Shown piece after piece: positions 52,615 through 61,582 of a DNA stretch of 64,000 nt. The notes under the pieces were generated by a model. That model did not search any database and had not been told where the DNA came from. It was given only the letters and a program-made list of their open reading frames with translations. Where the stretch lies: NCBI GenBank assembly GCA_023663185.1, contig JAMPHY010000002.1, forward strand, positions 1 to 64,000, written 5' to 3'. The DNA comes from Clostridiales bacterium. GTDB taxonomy: Bacteria; Bacillota; Clostridia; Lachnospirales; Lachnospiraceae. A program made the position numbers and the translations under genes. Position 1 is the stretch's first letter, and each line of letters begins with the position of its first letter.

Positions 52615-53160
52615 ATGGCAAGAAAAGAAACGATAACTAAAAATGATATTTTGAACGCGGCGTTTGAAATGACAAAAGAGGAAGGCTTTGAACATGTGAC
52701 GGCAAGGACGCTGGCGGCAAAAGCCGGCTGCTCTACACAACCGATTTTCAGAGTATACAAGAATATGGAAGAGCTGGGCAAAGAACTGTTTGAACAGGTG
52801 GTTTCATATTTTAATACATATTATGAAAATTATCCGAAAAGTTATGATACGCCATTTGTAAACTTAGGTCTTGCTTATATTGGTTTCGCGCAGAAAAACC
52901 CTAAGCTGTTTAGACTGTTGTTTGATTCTGAAAACAGACAGGGAAAGAGCCTGTATGATGTTTTAAACGGCAATAACGGGGCTGTGGTAAAAGAGATTAA
53001 TAGTGCGGTACAAAACGGTTGTAAAAATCCAAGTGTTATTTTTATGAAGATGTGGATTTTTATACATGGCGCAGCGTGTATGTCGCTGACAGGAGACTAT
53101 GATTTGAGTGAAGAAGAGACGGTATCGCTTCTTGAAGAGGCGTATAAATCTTTTATATAG
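52615..53160 (+). CDS. TetR family transcriptional regulator
   Basis: A 181-residue repressor. The N-terminal helix-turn-helix is ITKNDILNAAFEMTKEEGFEHVTARTL and then AGCSTQPIFRVYKNMEEL. The C-terminal ligand-binding helices include FRLLFDSE and FIHGAACMSLTGDY. The frame is open from 52435, but the ATG at 52615 has GAGG 8 bases upstream and gives the family N-terminus. The upstream region has an inverted-repeat promoter, consistent with autoregulation. The target genes are not obvious; it lies alone between the decarboxylase operon and an RpiR regulator. Confidence 0.9.
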   Translation: MARKETITKNDILNAAFEMTKEEGFEHVTARTLAAKAGCSTQPIFRVYKNMEELGKELFEQVVSYFNTYYENYPKSYDTPFVNLGLAYIGFAQKNPKLFRLLFDSENRQGKSLYDVLNGNNGAVVKEINSAVQNGCKNPSVIFMKMWIFIHGAACMSLTGDYDLSEEETVSLLEEAYKSFI

Positions 53161-53210
53161 ACTAATTTTTATAAAAATACAATAAGATTCAGAAAGGGAC
53201 TGATACCCCG

Positions 53211-54134
53211 ATGGAGAACCGCTACGACATTATAACCAGAATTAACGAATATTACGGCAGAATGAGCAAAAGCCAGAAGGCGATTGCTGACTTTGTTTTC
53301 GACCATTACGGGCAGGCTGTGTTTATGACGGCGGCAAAGATGGGAGAGACGCTGGGGATAAGCGAATCCACTGTAGTCCGCTTCGCTTCCTTTATCGGTT
53401 ACAGCGGATATCCGGACTTTCAGAGAGACTTGGAAGACTGGGTGCAGAATAAAATCAATTCAGTGCAGCGGATAGGCGCTAAATACGGAAGAAGTTCACA
53501 GTCGGAAATTCTTACTTCCGTCTTAACCGCTGATATCGAGAAGATAAAGGATACCATAGATAATCTTGACTCTACGGCGTTTGAAACAGCAGTTGACATT
53601 ATATTGGAAGCCAAGAACGTATACATAATGGGCATAAGAAGCTGTGCGCCGCTAGCGGATTTTCTGCAGTTTTATCTGAATATGATAAGGGGGAACGTAA
53701 TTCTGCTTAGGACGACGAGCGTATCGGAGACTTTTGAGCAGATGATAAGAATAGATGAGAATGATGCGATTATCGGTATAAGTTTTCCCCGATATTCTAT
53801 GCGTACATTAAAGGCGATGGAGTTCGCAAACGATAGGAACGCCAAAGTAATCACGATTACGGACAGCGTACATTCGCCGATGAATTTATACTCATCATGT
53901 AACCTGCTTGCCAGAAGCGATATGGTTTCGATAGTCGATTCACTGGTAGCGCCGCTAAGCCTTATTAATGCGCTGGTAGTAGCAATGTGTCTTAAACGTC
54001 CTGATAATGTAAAAATGAATTTAAAGAATCTGGAATATGCTTGGAATAACTATCAGGTATATTTGAATGATGAGATTAATTTTATCGACGAGGAACCGAT
54101 GTTATATAATCCTCTGTGGAAAGAAGAAAAATGA
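53211..54134 (+). CDS. MurR/RpiR family transcriptional regulator
   Basis: A 307-residue regulator. The N-terminal RpiR helix-turn-helix spans about 1-77 (LGISESTVVRFASFIGYSGY). The SIS sugar-phosphate-isomerase domain spans about 110-255 (VYIMGIRSCAPLADF, IGISFPRYSMRTL, VITITDSVHSP). It probably senses a phosphorylated sugar or amino sugar. Its stop overlaps the start of the flavoprotein gene by 4 nt (ATGA), so it is coupled to a housekeeping-type operon rather than to a sugar operon. Confidence 0.93.
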   Translation: MENRYDIITRINEYYGRMSKSQKAIADFVFDHYGQAVFMTAAKMGETLGISESTVVRFASFIGYSGYPDFQRDLEDWVQNKINSVQRIGAKYGRSSQSEILTSVLTADIEKIKDTIDNLDSTAFETAVDIILEAKNVYIMGIRSCAPLADFLQFYLNMIRGNVILLRTTSVSETFEQMIRIDENDAIIGISFPRYSMRTLKAMEFANDRNAKVITITDSVHSPMNLYSSCNLLARSDMVSIVDSLVAPLSLINALVVAMCLKRPDNVKMNLKNLEYAWNNYQVYLNDEINFIDEEPMLYNPLWKEEK

Positions 54135-55480
54135 GTAGAGTCATTGTAGTAGGCGGAGGAGCCGCCGGAATGATAGCGGCGATAAGCGCAGCTATGCAGG
54201 GGCATGACGTACTTTTGCTTGAGCAGAATGAAAAGCTTGGTAAGAAGCTTTTTATTACAGGCAAGGGAAGGTGTAATGTGACCAATGCTTGTGAGGCGGA
54301 CAAGTTTTTTGAAAATGTTGTAACTAATCCTAAATTTTTATACAGTGCGTTTTATGGCTTTGATAACATGAGCTTAATGTCGATGTTAGAAGAGGCAGGC
54401 TGCCGACTTAAGATAGAGAGAGGGGAGAGAGTCTTTCCGGTATCGGACCATTCCTCAGACGTCATAGCGGCGCTTAGCCGTATCTTAAAAAAGAATGGCG
54501 TGGAAGTTCGACTTAACACCAAAGTTATAAGCCTTTTGACAGAAGAAAACGCACAGGACAGTGTAAAAAGAGTTTGCGGAGTTATATTAGATAGAAGCGT
54601 CAAAGCTGACGGCAAAAAGGCTGGTCTTAAAAAAGCCAATAGCGAAAAAGTCAATAGCAATAAAGCTGATAGCGAAGAAGCCGATATTGAAAAAGCCGAC
54701 GCAGTAATTATAGCCACCGGAGGCTTGTCTTATTCTTCCACGGGTTCTACCGGAGACGGACTGCGTATTGCACAGGCTCTAGGACATAAAATAAAAGACT
54801 GCGTACCGTCGCTTGTACCGCTTACCGTGTCGGAAGACTGGTGTATGCGTTTGCAGGGCTTATCGTTAAAAAATGTAAACCTGCTTATGCGAGATGGTAA
54901 TAAAGAAGTATATAATGGATTTGGAGAAATGCTTTTTACACATTTCGGAGTGAGCGGACCGCTGGTACTGTCGGCAAGTAGTCTTTATAACAGGTGCAAA
55001 AATAAAGATAATGTAACCTGTGAACTGGACTTAAAGCCCGCGCTATCGGAGGAGCAGCTTGAAATGCGGCTTCTTCGGGATTTTGAAGAAAACCAAAATA
55101 AACAGTTTAAAAACGCTTTGGGCGGATTGCTACCAGCCAAGCTGATTCCGATAATAATTGAGCTTTCAAATATTATGCCGGATAAAAAGGTGAACGAAAT
55201 CACGCGAGAAGAAAGAAAGGGACTTGTAAATCTTTTGAAGCATCTGGTATTTCATGTAAGCGGCGTCAGAGGGTTCGACGAGGCGGTTATCACGCAGGGC
55301 GGAATCAATGTTAAGGAAATTAATCCTTCGACTATGGAATCTAAACTGGTGAAGAACCTGTATTTTGCAGGAGAAATATTAGACGTAGATGCTTTAACCG
55401 GCGGCTTCAATCTACAGATTGCATGGTCTACCGGACATCTGGCGGGAAAAAGTATAGAGGAGAAAAATCATGGGATATAA
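54131..55480 (+). CDS. HI0933/BaiN family NAD(P)/FAD-dependent oxidoreductase
   Basis: A 449-residue flavoprotein. The Rossmann motif is VVGGGAAGMIAAISAAMQGH, followed by the family-specific KLFITGKGRCNVTN, then NVTNACEADKFF and the FAD segment FAGEILDVDALTGGFNLQIA near the end. The substrate is unknown for most members. I start at the ATG at 54131, which overlaps the RpiR stop; the upstream frame is open from 54116. An insertion of Lys/Ala/Asp-rich pentapeptide repeats (about residues 158-191) is unusual for the family. cmk starts inside its 3' end (11-nt overlap). Confidence 0.92.
   Translation: MSRVIVVGGGAAGMIAAISAAMQGHDVLLLEQNEKLGKKLFITGKGRCNVTNACEADKFFENVVTNPKFLYSAFYGFDNMSLMSMLEEAGCRLKIERGERVFPVSDHSSDVIAALSRILKKNGVEVRLNTKVISLLTEENAQDSVKRVCGVILDRSVKADGKKAGLKKANSEKVNSNKADSEEADIEKADAVIIATGGLSYSSTGSTGDGLRIAQALGHKIKDCVPSLVPLTVSEDWCMRLQGLSLKNVNLLMRDGNKEVYNGFGEMLFTHFGVSGPLVLSASSLYNRCKNKDNVTCELDLKPALSEEQLEMRLLRDFEENQNKQFKNALGGLLPAKLIPIIIELSNIMPDKKVNEITREERKGLVNLLKHLVFHVSGVRGFDEAVITQGGINVKEINPSTMESKLVKNLYFAGEILDVDALTGGFNLQIAWSTGHLAGKSIEEKNHGI
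54602..54703 (+). repeat. 15-bp tandem repeat inside the flavoprotein gene
   Basis: Nearly seven 15-bp units in frame encoding K-A-[DN]-[SG]-[EK] pentapeptides (KADGK, KAGLK, KANSE, KVNSN, KADSE, EADIE, KADA). They lie before the strand AVIIATGG. The most similar units are those at 54632-54676. The period keeps the frame open as copy number changes. Confidence 0.8.
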
Positions 55481-56150
55481 AATTGCGATTGACGGACCTG
55501 CGGGAGCGGGGAAAAGCACGATAGCGAAGCTTATTGCGAAGAAGCTCGGCTTCATATATGTGGATACCGGCGCTATGTATCGTGCAATGGCGCTTTTTAT
55601 GATGAATGAGGGCGTCGATGCTAAAGACGCCGAAGCGATAAGTAAGAAGTGTAAAGAAGCGGATATTACGATTCGCTATGAAAATGGAGAGCAGATAGTT
55701 CTCTTAAACGGAGAAAACGTCAATGGTCTGATTAGAACACAGCAGGTAGGAAATGTGGCGTCTCTAACGAGCGCCAATATAGAAGTCAGAAAGAAGCTCG
55801 TGGAATTGCAACAGAAGCTTGCAAAGGACGCCGATGTGGTAATGGACGGAAGGGATATAGGGACTTGCGTGCTGCCTAACGCCGAGGTTAAAGTATTCTT
55901 AACGGCAGGAAGCAGGGTGAGGGCGGAGCGCAGATATAAAGAGCTTGTTGCCAAAGGTGAAAGCTGCGACCTTGATGTGATTGAGAAGGAGATTATTGAA
56001 AGAGATAAACAGGACATGACAAGAGAAGTCTCGCCGCTTATGGCGGCAGACGATGCGACTTTAGTAGATTCATCATATATGACTATCGAAGAAGTTGCAG
56101 ATACAATTATCGGTATGGTATCCGGCGATAAAATTCACAGACAGGAGTGA
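55470..56150 (+). CDS. cmk: Cytidylate kinase
   Basis: A 226-residue (d)CMP kinase. The P-loop is IDGPAGAGKSTIAK near the N-terminus, followed by YVDTGAMYRAMALF, the CMP-binding VVMDGRDIGTCVLP and the lid RRYKELVAKG. It overlaps the flavoprotein gene by 11 nt and precedes ispH by 11 bp. The cmk-ispH-S1 order is widespread in Clostridia. Confidence 0.96.
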   Translation: MGYKIAIDGPAGAGKSTIAKLIAKKLGFIYVDTGAMYRAMALFMMNEGVDAKDAEAISKKCKEADITIRYENGEQIVLLNGENVNGLIRTQQVGNVASLTSANIEVRKKLVELQQKLAKDADVVMDGRDIGTCVLPNAEVKVFLTAGSRVRAERRYKELVAKGESCDLDVIEKEIIERDKQDMTREVSPLMAADDATLVDSSYMTIEEVADTIIGMVSGDKIHRQE

Positions 56151-56161
56151 AACCATAGGTA

Positions 56162-57010
56162 ATGGAAGTAATAGTTGCACAGAATATAGGCTTCTGTTTC
56201 GGCGTAAAAAGGGCGGTTGATACCGTATATGAACAGGCGCAGACAGGTGAGGGCATATATACATACGGGGCAATAACGCATAATGAAGAAGTAGTTAAAG
56301 ACTTAGAAAATAAGGGCGTGCATGTCATAGGCTCTATGAAGGAGCTTGAGGATATAAAAGAAGGAACCGTAATTATACGCGCCCACGGCGTCGCTAAGAG
56401 CCTTCAGGAACAGATTAAGGGACAGGGGCTTAAATGTATTGACATGACCTGCCCGTTTGTTAAAAGAATACATAATATAGTGGAAAAGGAAAGCTCTTTA
56501 GGCAGGCAGGTAATAATAGTCGGCAATGCGGGACACCCGGAAGTAGAAGGCATCGTGGGCTGGTGTATGACGCCCGCAATAGTGCTGGAAACGCTTGCAG
56601 ACGCCGAGAAATTCAGCTATGACGGCAAAAAGGAACTCTGCGTCGTATCACAGACGACATATAACTACAATAAATTTCAAGATATAGTTGAAATTTTGAA
56701 ACAAAAAGGTTACAATGTTATTGTTGAGAATACTATATGCAATGCCACAGAGTTACGACAAACCGAAGCTAGAAAAATAGCGTCTAAGGTTGATGTTATG
56801 ATAGTAATAGGTGGGAAGCACAGCTCCAATACGCAGAAACTATATGAAATCTGCGTTAAAGAATGTGAAAACACTTATTTTATACAGACATTGGCGGATT
56901 TAAAGGTTGATTTACCTAAATCTGTCCGGCTGGTAGGTATTACAGCAGGGGCATCTACCCCAAACAATATTATCGAGGAGGTTCAAAATTATGTCAGAAT
57001 TAACTTTTGA
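56162..57010 (+). CDS. ispH: 4-hydroxy-3-methylbut-2-enyl diphosphate reductase
   Basis: A 282-residue iron-sulfur enzyme, last step of the MEP isoprenoid pathway. The three cluster Cys are in NIGFCFGVKRAVD, DMTCPFVKRIH and NTICNATELRQ. Substrate-binding AHGVAKSL and GKHSSNTQKL are intact. It ends by overlapping the S1-domain gene by 20 nt in another frame. In several Clostridia IspH is fused to S1 domains; here the two remain separate proteins. Confidence 0.96.
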   Translation: MEVIVAQNIGFCFGVKRAVDTVYEQAQTGEGIYTYGAITHNEEVVKDLENKGVHVIGSMKELEDIKEGTVIIRAHGVAKSLQEQIKGQGLKCIDMTCPFVKRIHNIVEKESSLGRQVIIVGNAGHPEVEGIVGWCMTPAIVLETLADAEKFSYDGKKELCVVSQTTYNYNKFQDIVEILKQKGYNVIVENTICNATELRQTEARKIASKVDVMIVIGGKHSSNTQKLYEICVKECENTYFIQTLADLKVDLPKSVRLVGITAGASTPNNIIEEVQNYVRINF

Positions 57011-58142
57011 ACAAATGTTAGAAGATTCATTAAAAACAATACATGCAGGAGAGGTTGTTGAAGGCACAGTCATCGATGTGAAACCGGAAGAGATTGTTCT
57101 CAATATTGGATATAAATCAGACGGCATTTTAACCAGAAATGAATACACGAACGAACCTAACGTTGATTTAACAACTATTGTAAAACCCGGCGATACGATG
57201 GAAGTAAAAGTATTGAAGGTAAATGATGGAGAAGGACAAGTTCTTCTTACTTATAAGCGTCTTGCTGCCGACAGAGGCAATAAGAGGATTGAAGAAGCAT
57301 ATAATAATAAAGAAGTTCTCACAGCTAAAGTTGCGCAGGTCCTTGACGGCGGCTTGAGCGTTATTGTTGACGAAGTGAGGATTTTTATTCCTGCAAGCCT
57401 TGTATCCGACGGCTATGAGAAGGATTTAACCAAATACGCCGGACAAGATATAGAGTTTGTTATAAGTGAATATAATCCTAAGAGAAGAAGGTATATAGGC
57501 GACCGTAAGCAGCTTATCGTAGCACAGAAGGCAGAGCTGCAGAAGCAGTTGTTTGAGAAGATTAAAGAAGGCGATACAATAGAGGGTACTGTGAAGAACA
57601 TCACCGATTTTGGCGCTTTTATCGACTTAGGCGGCGTAGACGGTCTACTCCATATCTCTGAGATGTCATGGGGAAGGGTTGAAAATCCGAAGAAAGTCTT
57701 TAAGGTTGGCGAGAAGCTTAAAGTTCTTATTAAGGAAATCTCAGGAAGCAAGGTTGCTTTAAGCCTTAAGTTTGAAGATGAGAACCCGTGGAAAGATGCA
57801 GCGGTTAAATATGCAATCGGTAATGTTGTTACCGGTAAAGTTGCGCGCATGACTGATTTTGGCGCATTTATCGAATTGGAGTCAGGTATTGACGCTCTGC
57901 TTCATGTTTCGCAGATTTCCAAAGAGCGTATTGAGAAGCCTGCGGACGTTCTGAAAGTCGGAGAAGAAGTTACGGCTAAGGTAGTTGATTTTAAGGAAGA
58001 AGATAAGAAAATCAGCTTAAGTATCAAAGCCATGTATGCTGCACCGGCAAAAGAGGAAGAGGACGCAGACGACGCAGATGAAGTATCGGTAGATATTGAA
58101 GCGGTAATTGCAAGCGAGAGCGAAGAAGCTTCACAGGAATAA
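56991..58142 (+). CDS. S1 RNA-binding domain protein (ribosomal protein S1-like)
   Basis: A 383-residue protein with four S1 domains, at about residues 17-85, 104-165, 190-258 and 275-343. The last two are the best conserved (NITDFGAFIDLGGVDGLLHI, ARMTDFGAFIELESGIDALL). It is shorter than E. coli S1 (six domains) and ends in an Asp/Glu-rich tail. GAGGAGG lies just before the ATG, inside ispH. It probably aids mRNA binding on the 30S subunit or RNA turnover. Confidence 0.93.
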   Translation: MSELTFEQMLEDSLKTIHAGEVVEGTVIDVKPEEIVLNIGYKSDGILTRNEYTNEPNVDLTTIVKPGDTMEVKVLKVNDGEGQVLLTYKRLAADRGNKRIEEAYNNKEVLTAKVAQVLDGGLSVIVDEVRIFIPASLVSDGYEKDLTKYAGQDIEFVISEYNPKRRRYIGDRKQLIVAQKAELQKQLFEKIKEGDTIEGTVKNITDFGAFIDLGGVDGLLHISEMSWGRVENPKKVFKVGEKLKVLIKEISGSKVALSLKFEDENPWKDAAVKYAIGNVVTGKVARMTDFGAFIELESGIDALLHVSQISKERIEKPADVLKVGEEVTAKVVDFKEEDKKISLSIKAMYAAPAKEEEDADDADEVSVDIEAVIASESEEASQE

Positions 58143-58175
58143 GAAGAAATTAAAAAAGAAAGCGGAGCGTATGTT

Positions 58176-58952
58176 ATGGTATATGATTATGAGTATTTCA
58201 AAAAAGCAGTTCTTGATTTAACGAAGATTGATTTGAATGCTTATAAAGAAAAGCAGATGAAGCGTCGAATTGATACCTTGATTGCCAAGAACGGAATTAC
58301 AGGGTATGAGAATTATGTTGCGGCACTTAAGAGCAATAATAAGTTATTTGAAGAATTTGTTAATTATCTGACCATCAATGTGTCGGAGTTTTATCGCAAT
58401 CCGGAACAGTGGAATATTATTGATAAGGATATTGTGCCGGAATTAGTTAAGAAATTCGGTACTAATCTTAAGATATGGAGTGCGGCGTGCTCGACAGGAG
58501 ACGAGCCTTATTCACTTGTTATGGCGTTGTCGAGGCATATTCCGTTAGAACAGATTAAGATTTATGCGACAGATTTGGATAAACAGGTTATTGCCAAAGC
58601 TAAGACCGGTTTATATACCGAGAAGAGTATTGCCAGCGTGCCGGCGGATTTAAAGAAGAAATATTTTACCAAGATTGGTCCGTCATTCCAGATTGCGAAT
58701 GAGATTAAGGCAAGGGTAGAGTTTCATGAACATAATTTGTTGAGGGATAAATATCCCACTGATTATCATATGATTGTCTGCCGTAACGTATTGATTTACT
58801 TTACGGAAGAAGCTAAAGAAGAAGTGTTCCGTAAATTTTACCAAAGCCTGCGCTCAGGCGGATATCTGTTTATAGGAAGTACGGAGCAGATTATCAACTA
58901 TAAGGAAATAGGTTATACAAGGAAAAATTCATTTTTCTACGGAAAACCGTAA
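58176..58952 (+). CDS. CheR-type protein-glutamate O-methyltransferase
   Basis: A 258-residue SAM-dependent methyltransferase. The N-terminal CheR helical domain (about 1-75) precedes the SAM domain. SAM-binding motifs are WSAACSTGDEPYSLVMAL, IYATDLDKQVIAKA and the MIVCRNVLIYFTEE segment. It would methylate receptor glutamates in chemotaxis. No other chemotaxis or flagellar gene lies in the window. It stands 33 bp after the S1 gene and is convergent with the YprB-like gene. Confidence 0.9.
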   Translation: MVYDYEYFKKAVLDLTKIDLNAYKEKQMKRRIDTLIAKNGITGYENYVAALKSNNKLFEEFVNYLTINVSEFYRNPEQWNIIDKDIVPELVKKFGTNLKIWSAACSTGDEPYSLVMALSRHIPLEQIKIYATDLDKQVIAKAKTGLYTEKSIASVPADLKKKYFTKIGPSFQIANEIKARVEFHEHNLLRDKYPTDYHMIVCRNVLIYFTEEAKEEVFRKFYQSLRSGGYLFIGSTEQIINYKEIGYTRKNSFFYGKP

Positions 58953-58997
58953 CACTATATGCAGCTATACATAGCATTATATAGCATTACATTATAG

Positions 58998-60101
58998 TTA
59001 ATAGGTATTTGCCATTTTATTTAACACATGAGCCGCATATTCTGAAAAGAGTGTGCGGTCTTTTTTGCGCTCATCGGTCAGCTCGAAGAATAATTCCCTG
59101 CTGTTATAATCGCGCTTAAAGAAAGGCTCGATAAACACGTCCCACTGTGGAAGATAGCAAGAGGCTTTACGTGTATAGCAGGTGGAAGCTGTTGCCTGCG
59201 TGCGATGGCTTTTATCCACGAAAGACGCAACCGATTTATGTATGGCGGTATCTTCTAAAGGAAGATAATAGTAGTCCTTATAATTGGAATAGAAGTATTT
59301 CATCTCTTCGTCGTATATCGACACCTTAAGACTGCCGTCGCGTCCTTCGCCGCTAAATGAACAGCCGTTTAAGAAAGTGGAGAGCGGACGCGGAAGAGCA
59401 GTAGGAAGCTCTAAGTTCATCAAAAGCGCATGTTGTTCTTTTCCACGGTAATCTTTATAATAGCTTGCCTGAACTTTTTTAGCTCTTGGCGCTTCATTAA
59501 AAAGGTCGTAATAAGCAAGCATGGACGTAAGCTTCAGCATACCTTCCATATCCTCGCGGTTATGTAAAACAAGAAGATGATAATTATACTTCGTGGCACG
59601 CTTCACATAGTCGTGGTATATTGAGATAAGCTCGCCGCCGTCAAATTTATCCTCCCGCTCAATGTTAAGAAACGCTTCTAAGGTTTTCTGCTTGCAGTTA
59701 GGTATATTTAAGAAAAATTTGTACGGAGAAATACGCCTGTACAAATCCGTGCCGTCAAAGGAATCAAAGTTGTAGGGCATTTTATACTGTTCCGCCTTCT
59801 GCGCCAGATACGGAAGGTCAAAATTATTGCCGTTAAAATGGAATAAATGCGTATAAGGTTTGGCAAAGAGGAAAAATGAGTCCAGTATCCACTGTTCATT
59901 TTCGTAATTGTCCGAAAACCACTGTTTAATATACCAGTCGCCGTCCTTATAATATGCGGCGCCAATCAGATAAAGACAGGAGTTTTTAGCGGTAAACCCT
60001 GTAGTTTCTATGTCCACAAAAAGAATTTTCTCAAGCGGAGCAATGCGCTCAAGCGGGTATGACATTTTAAAATTTTCAACTTTTCGATTTTCAGTAATCA
60101 T
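58998..60101 (-). CDS. YprB-like RNase H-fold exonuclease (DEDD)
   Basis: A 367-residue protein with a DEDD-type exonuclease domain. Conserved acidic motifs are ILFVDIETTGF (first D and E), LFHFNGNNFDLPYLAQKAEQ (second D) and HNREDMEGMLKL near residue 195 (third). The ATG at 60101 has a G-rich GGGGGGCTTGG upstream on the minus strand. An open frame extends to 60143. The C-terminal half (about 215-367) is specific to this group and not assigned. Function is likely nucleic-acid processing, unproven. It is divergent from rnfC. Confidence 0.88.
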   Translation of the reverse strand: MITENRKVENFKMSYPLERIAPLEKILFVDIETTGFTAKNSCLYLIGAAYYKDGDWYIKQWFSDNYENEQWILDSFFLFAKPYTHLFHFNGNNFDLPYLAQKAEQYKMPYNFDSFDGTDLYRRISPYKFFLNIPNCKQKTLEAFLNIEREDKFDGGELISIYHDYVKRATKYNYHLLVLHNREDMEGMLKLTSMLAYYDLFNEAPRAKKVQASYYKDYRGKEQHALLMNLELPTALPRPLSTFLNGCSFSGEGRDGSLKVSIYDEEMKYFYSNYKDYYYLPLEDTAIHKSVASFVDKSHRTQATASTCYTRKASCYLPQWDVFIEPFFKRDYNSRELFFELTDERKKDRTLFSEYAAHVLNKMANTY

Positions 60102-60240
60102 ATATCCAAGCCCCCCAATCCTTATATATAAATGATAACACATTTTTTGATTTAGCAGTAGTTTTTTTCGTCGAAAAATAGTATATTTATAGTAGTGATT
60201 ATTTTGACTAAATTTTTTTACAGTGAAAGAGGGGCAGCGA

Positions 60241-61560
60241 ATGGCTAAATTAACATTTGTGGGCGGGGTTCATCCGTATGATGGCAAGGAGCTTTCCAAA
60301 GATAAGCCGATTAAAGCCGTATTGCCTAAGGGCGATTTGGTATATCCTTTGTCACAACATATAGGCGCGCCGGCGAAGCCGATTGTGGAAAAGGGCGAAC
60401 ATGTTCTGACAGGGCAGAAGATTGCGGAAGCGGGGGCTTTTGTATCTGCGCCTATTTATGCGACGGTATCGGGAACGGTCAAAGCGATTGAACCGCGGCG
60501 CGTGGTGACAGGCGATAATGTAATGAGTATAATTATCGAGAACGACGGGTTGTATGAGGAAGTGGAATATCCGGAAGTAAAGCCGCTTGATGAGATGAGT
60601 AAAGAAGAAATAATTGAGCGGATAAAGGAAGCGGGCATAGTTGGTATGGGAGGCGCAGGTTTTCCTACGTTTATCAAGCTCTCACCTAAGGAGCCGGAAA
60701 AAATTGAATATGTTATAGCAAACTGTGCAGAGTGCGAGCCGTATCTTACTTCTGATTACAGAAGAATGTTAGAAGAGCCGGAGAAGCTTGTGCAGGGGCT
60801 TAAGGTTTCACTTAAGTTATTCGATAACGCGAGGGGGATTCTTGCCGTTGAGGATAATAAGCCCGATTGTATTGAAATATTGAAAAATCTCACTAAGGAC
60901 GAGGAGAAAATCAGCGTAAAGGCGCTTAAGACGAAATATCCGCAGGGCGCTGAAAGACAGCTTATATACGCCACGACAGGCAGAAAGATTAATTCTTCCA
61001 TGCTTCCGGCTGACGTCGGCTGTGTGGTAAATAACGTGGATACGGTGGTAGCGATTTATCACGCCGTAATAGAAGGCAAACCGCTTATGAACCGTATTGT
61101 CACCGTGACCGGAGATGCAGTTGCGGACCCGCGGAATTTTATTGTAAGGATTGGCACTAATTATCATGAGCTTATTGAGGAAGCAGGAGGTTTTAAGAAG
61201 GAGCCTGTAAAAATCGTTTCCGGCGGTCCGATGATGGGATTTGGCATTTTTGATTTAGATGTGCCAACGACAAAGACGGCTTCCGCCTTGTTATGTCTGA
61301 CGCAGGACGACGTTTCTATGATGGAGCCGGGACCGTGTATAAATTGCGGAAGATGTGTAGAGGTATGTCCGGGCAGGGTAGTGCCAAGACTCCTTGCGGA
61401 CTATGCAGAGAATTATAATGAAGAAGCGTTTCTTGCGCATGACGGCATGGAATGCTGCGAATGCGGCTGTTGCAGTTATGTGTGCCCTGCGAAGAGACCA
61501 CTTACACAGACTATAAAATCTATGAGAAAGCTGCAGCTTGCCAAGAAAAAGGCAAAGTAG
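60241..61560 (+). CDS. rnfC: Rnf complex subunit RnfC
   Basis: A 439-residue peripheral subunit of the ferredoxin:NAD+ oxidoreductase. The N-terminal GGVHPYDGKELSKDKPI and the NADH/FMN-site GMGGAGFPTFIKLSP are typical. Two [4Fe-4S] clusters are bound by CINCGRCVEVCPGRVVP and CCECGCCSYVCPAKRP near the C-terminus. I start at the ATG at 60241, after AGAGGGG; a GTG at 60223 is in frame. It heads the operon rnfC-D-G-E-A. Confidence 0.96.
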   Translation: MAKLTFVGGVHPYDGKELSKDKPIKAVLPKGDLVYPLSQHIGAPAKPIVEKGEHVLTGQKIAEAGAFVSAPIYATVSGTVKAIEPRRVVTGDNVMSIIIENDGLYEEVEYPEVKPLDEMSKEEIIERIKEAGIVGMGGAGFPTFIKLSPKEPEKIEYVIANCAECEPYLTSDYRRMLEEPEKLVQGLKVSLKLFDNARGILAVEDNKPDCIEILKNLTKDEEKISVKALKTKYPQGAERQLIYATTGRKINSSMLPADVGCVVNNVDTVVAIYHAVIEGKPLMNRIVTVTGDAVADPRNFIVRIGTNYHELIEEAGGFKKEPVKIVSGGPMMGFGIFDLDVPTTKTASALLCLTQDDVSMMEPGPCINCGRCVEVCPGRVVPRLLADYAENYNEEAFLAHDGMECCECGCCSYVCPAKRPLTQTIKSMRKLQLAKKKAK

Positions 61561-61582
61561 TGGAAAGGAGTATAAATAGAAA

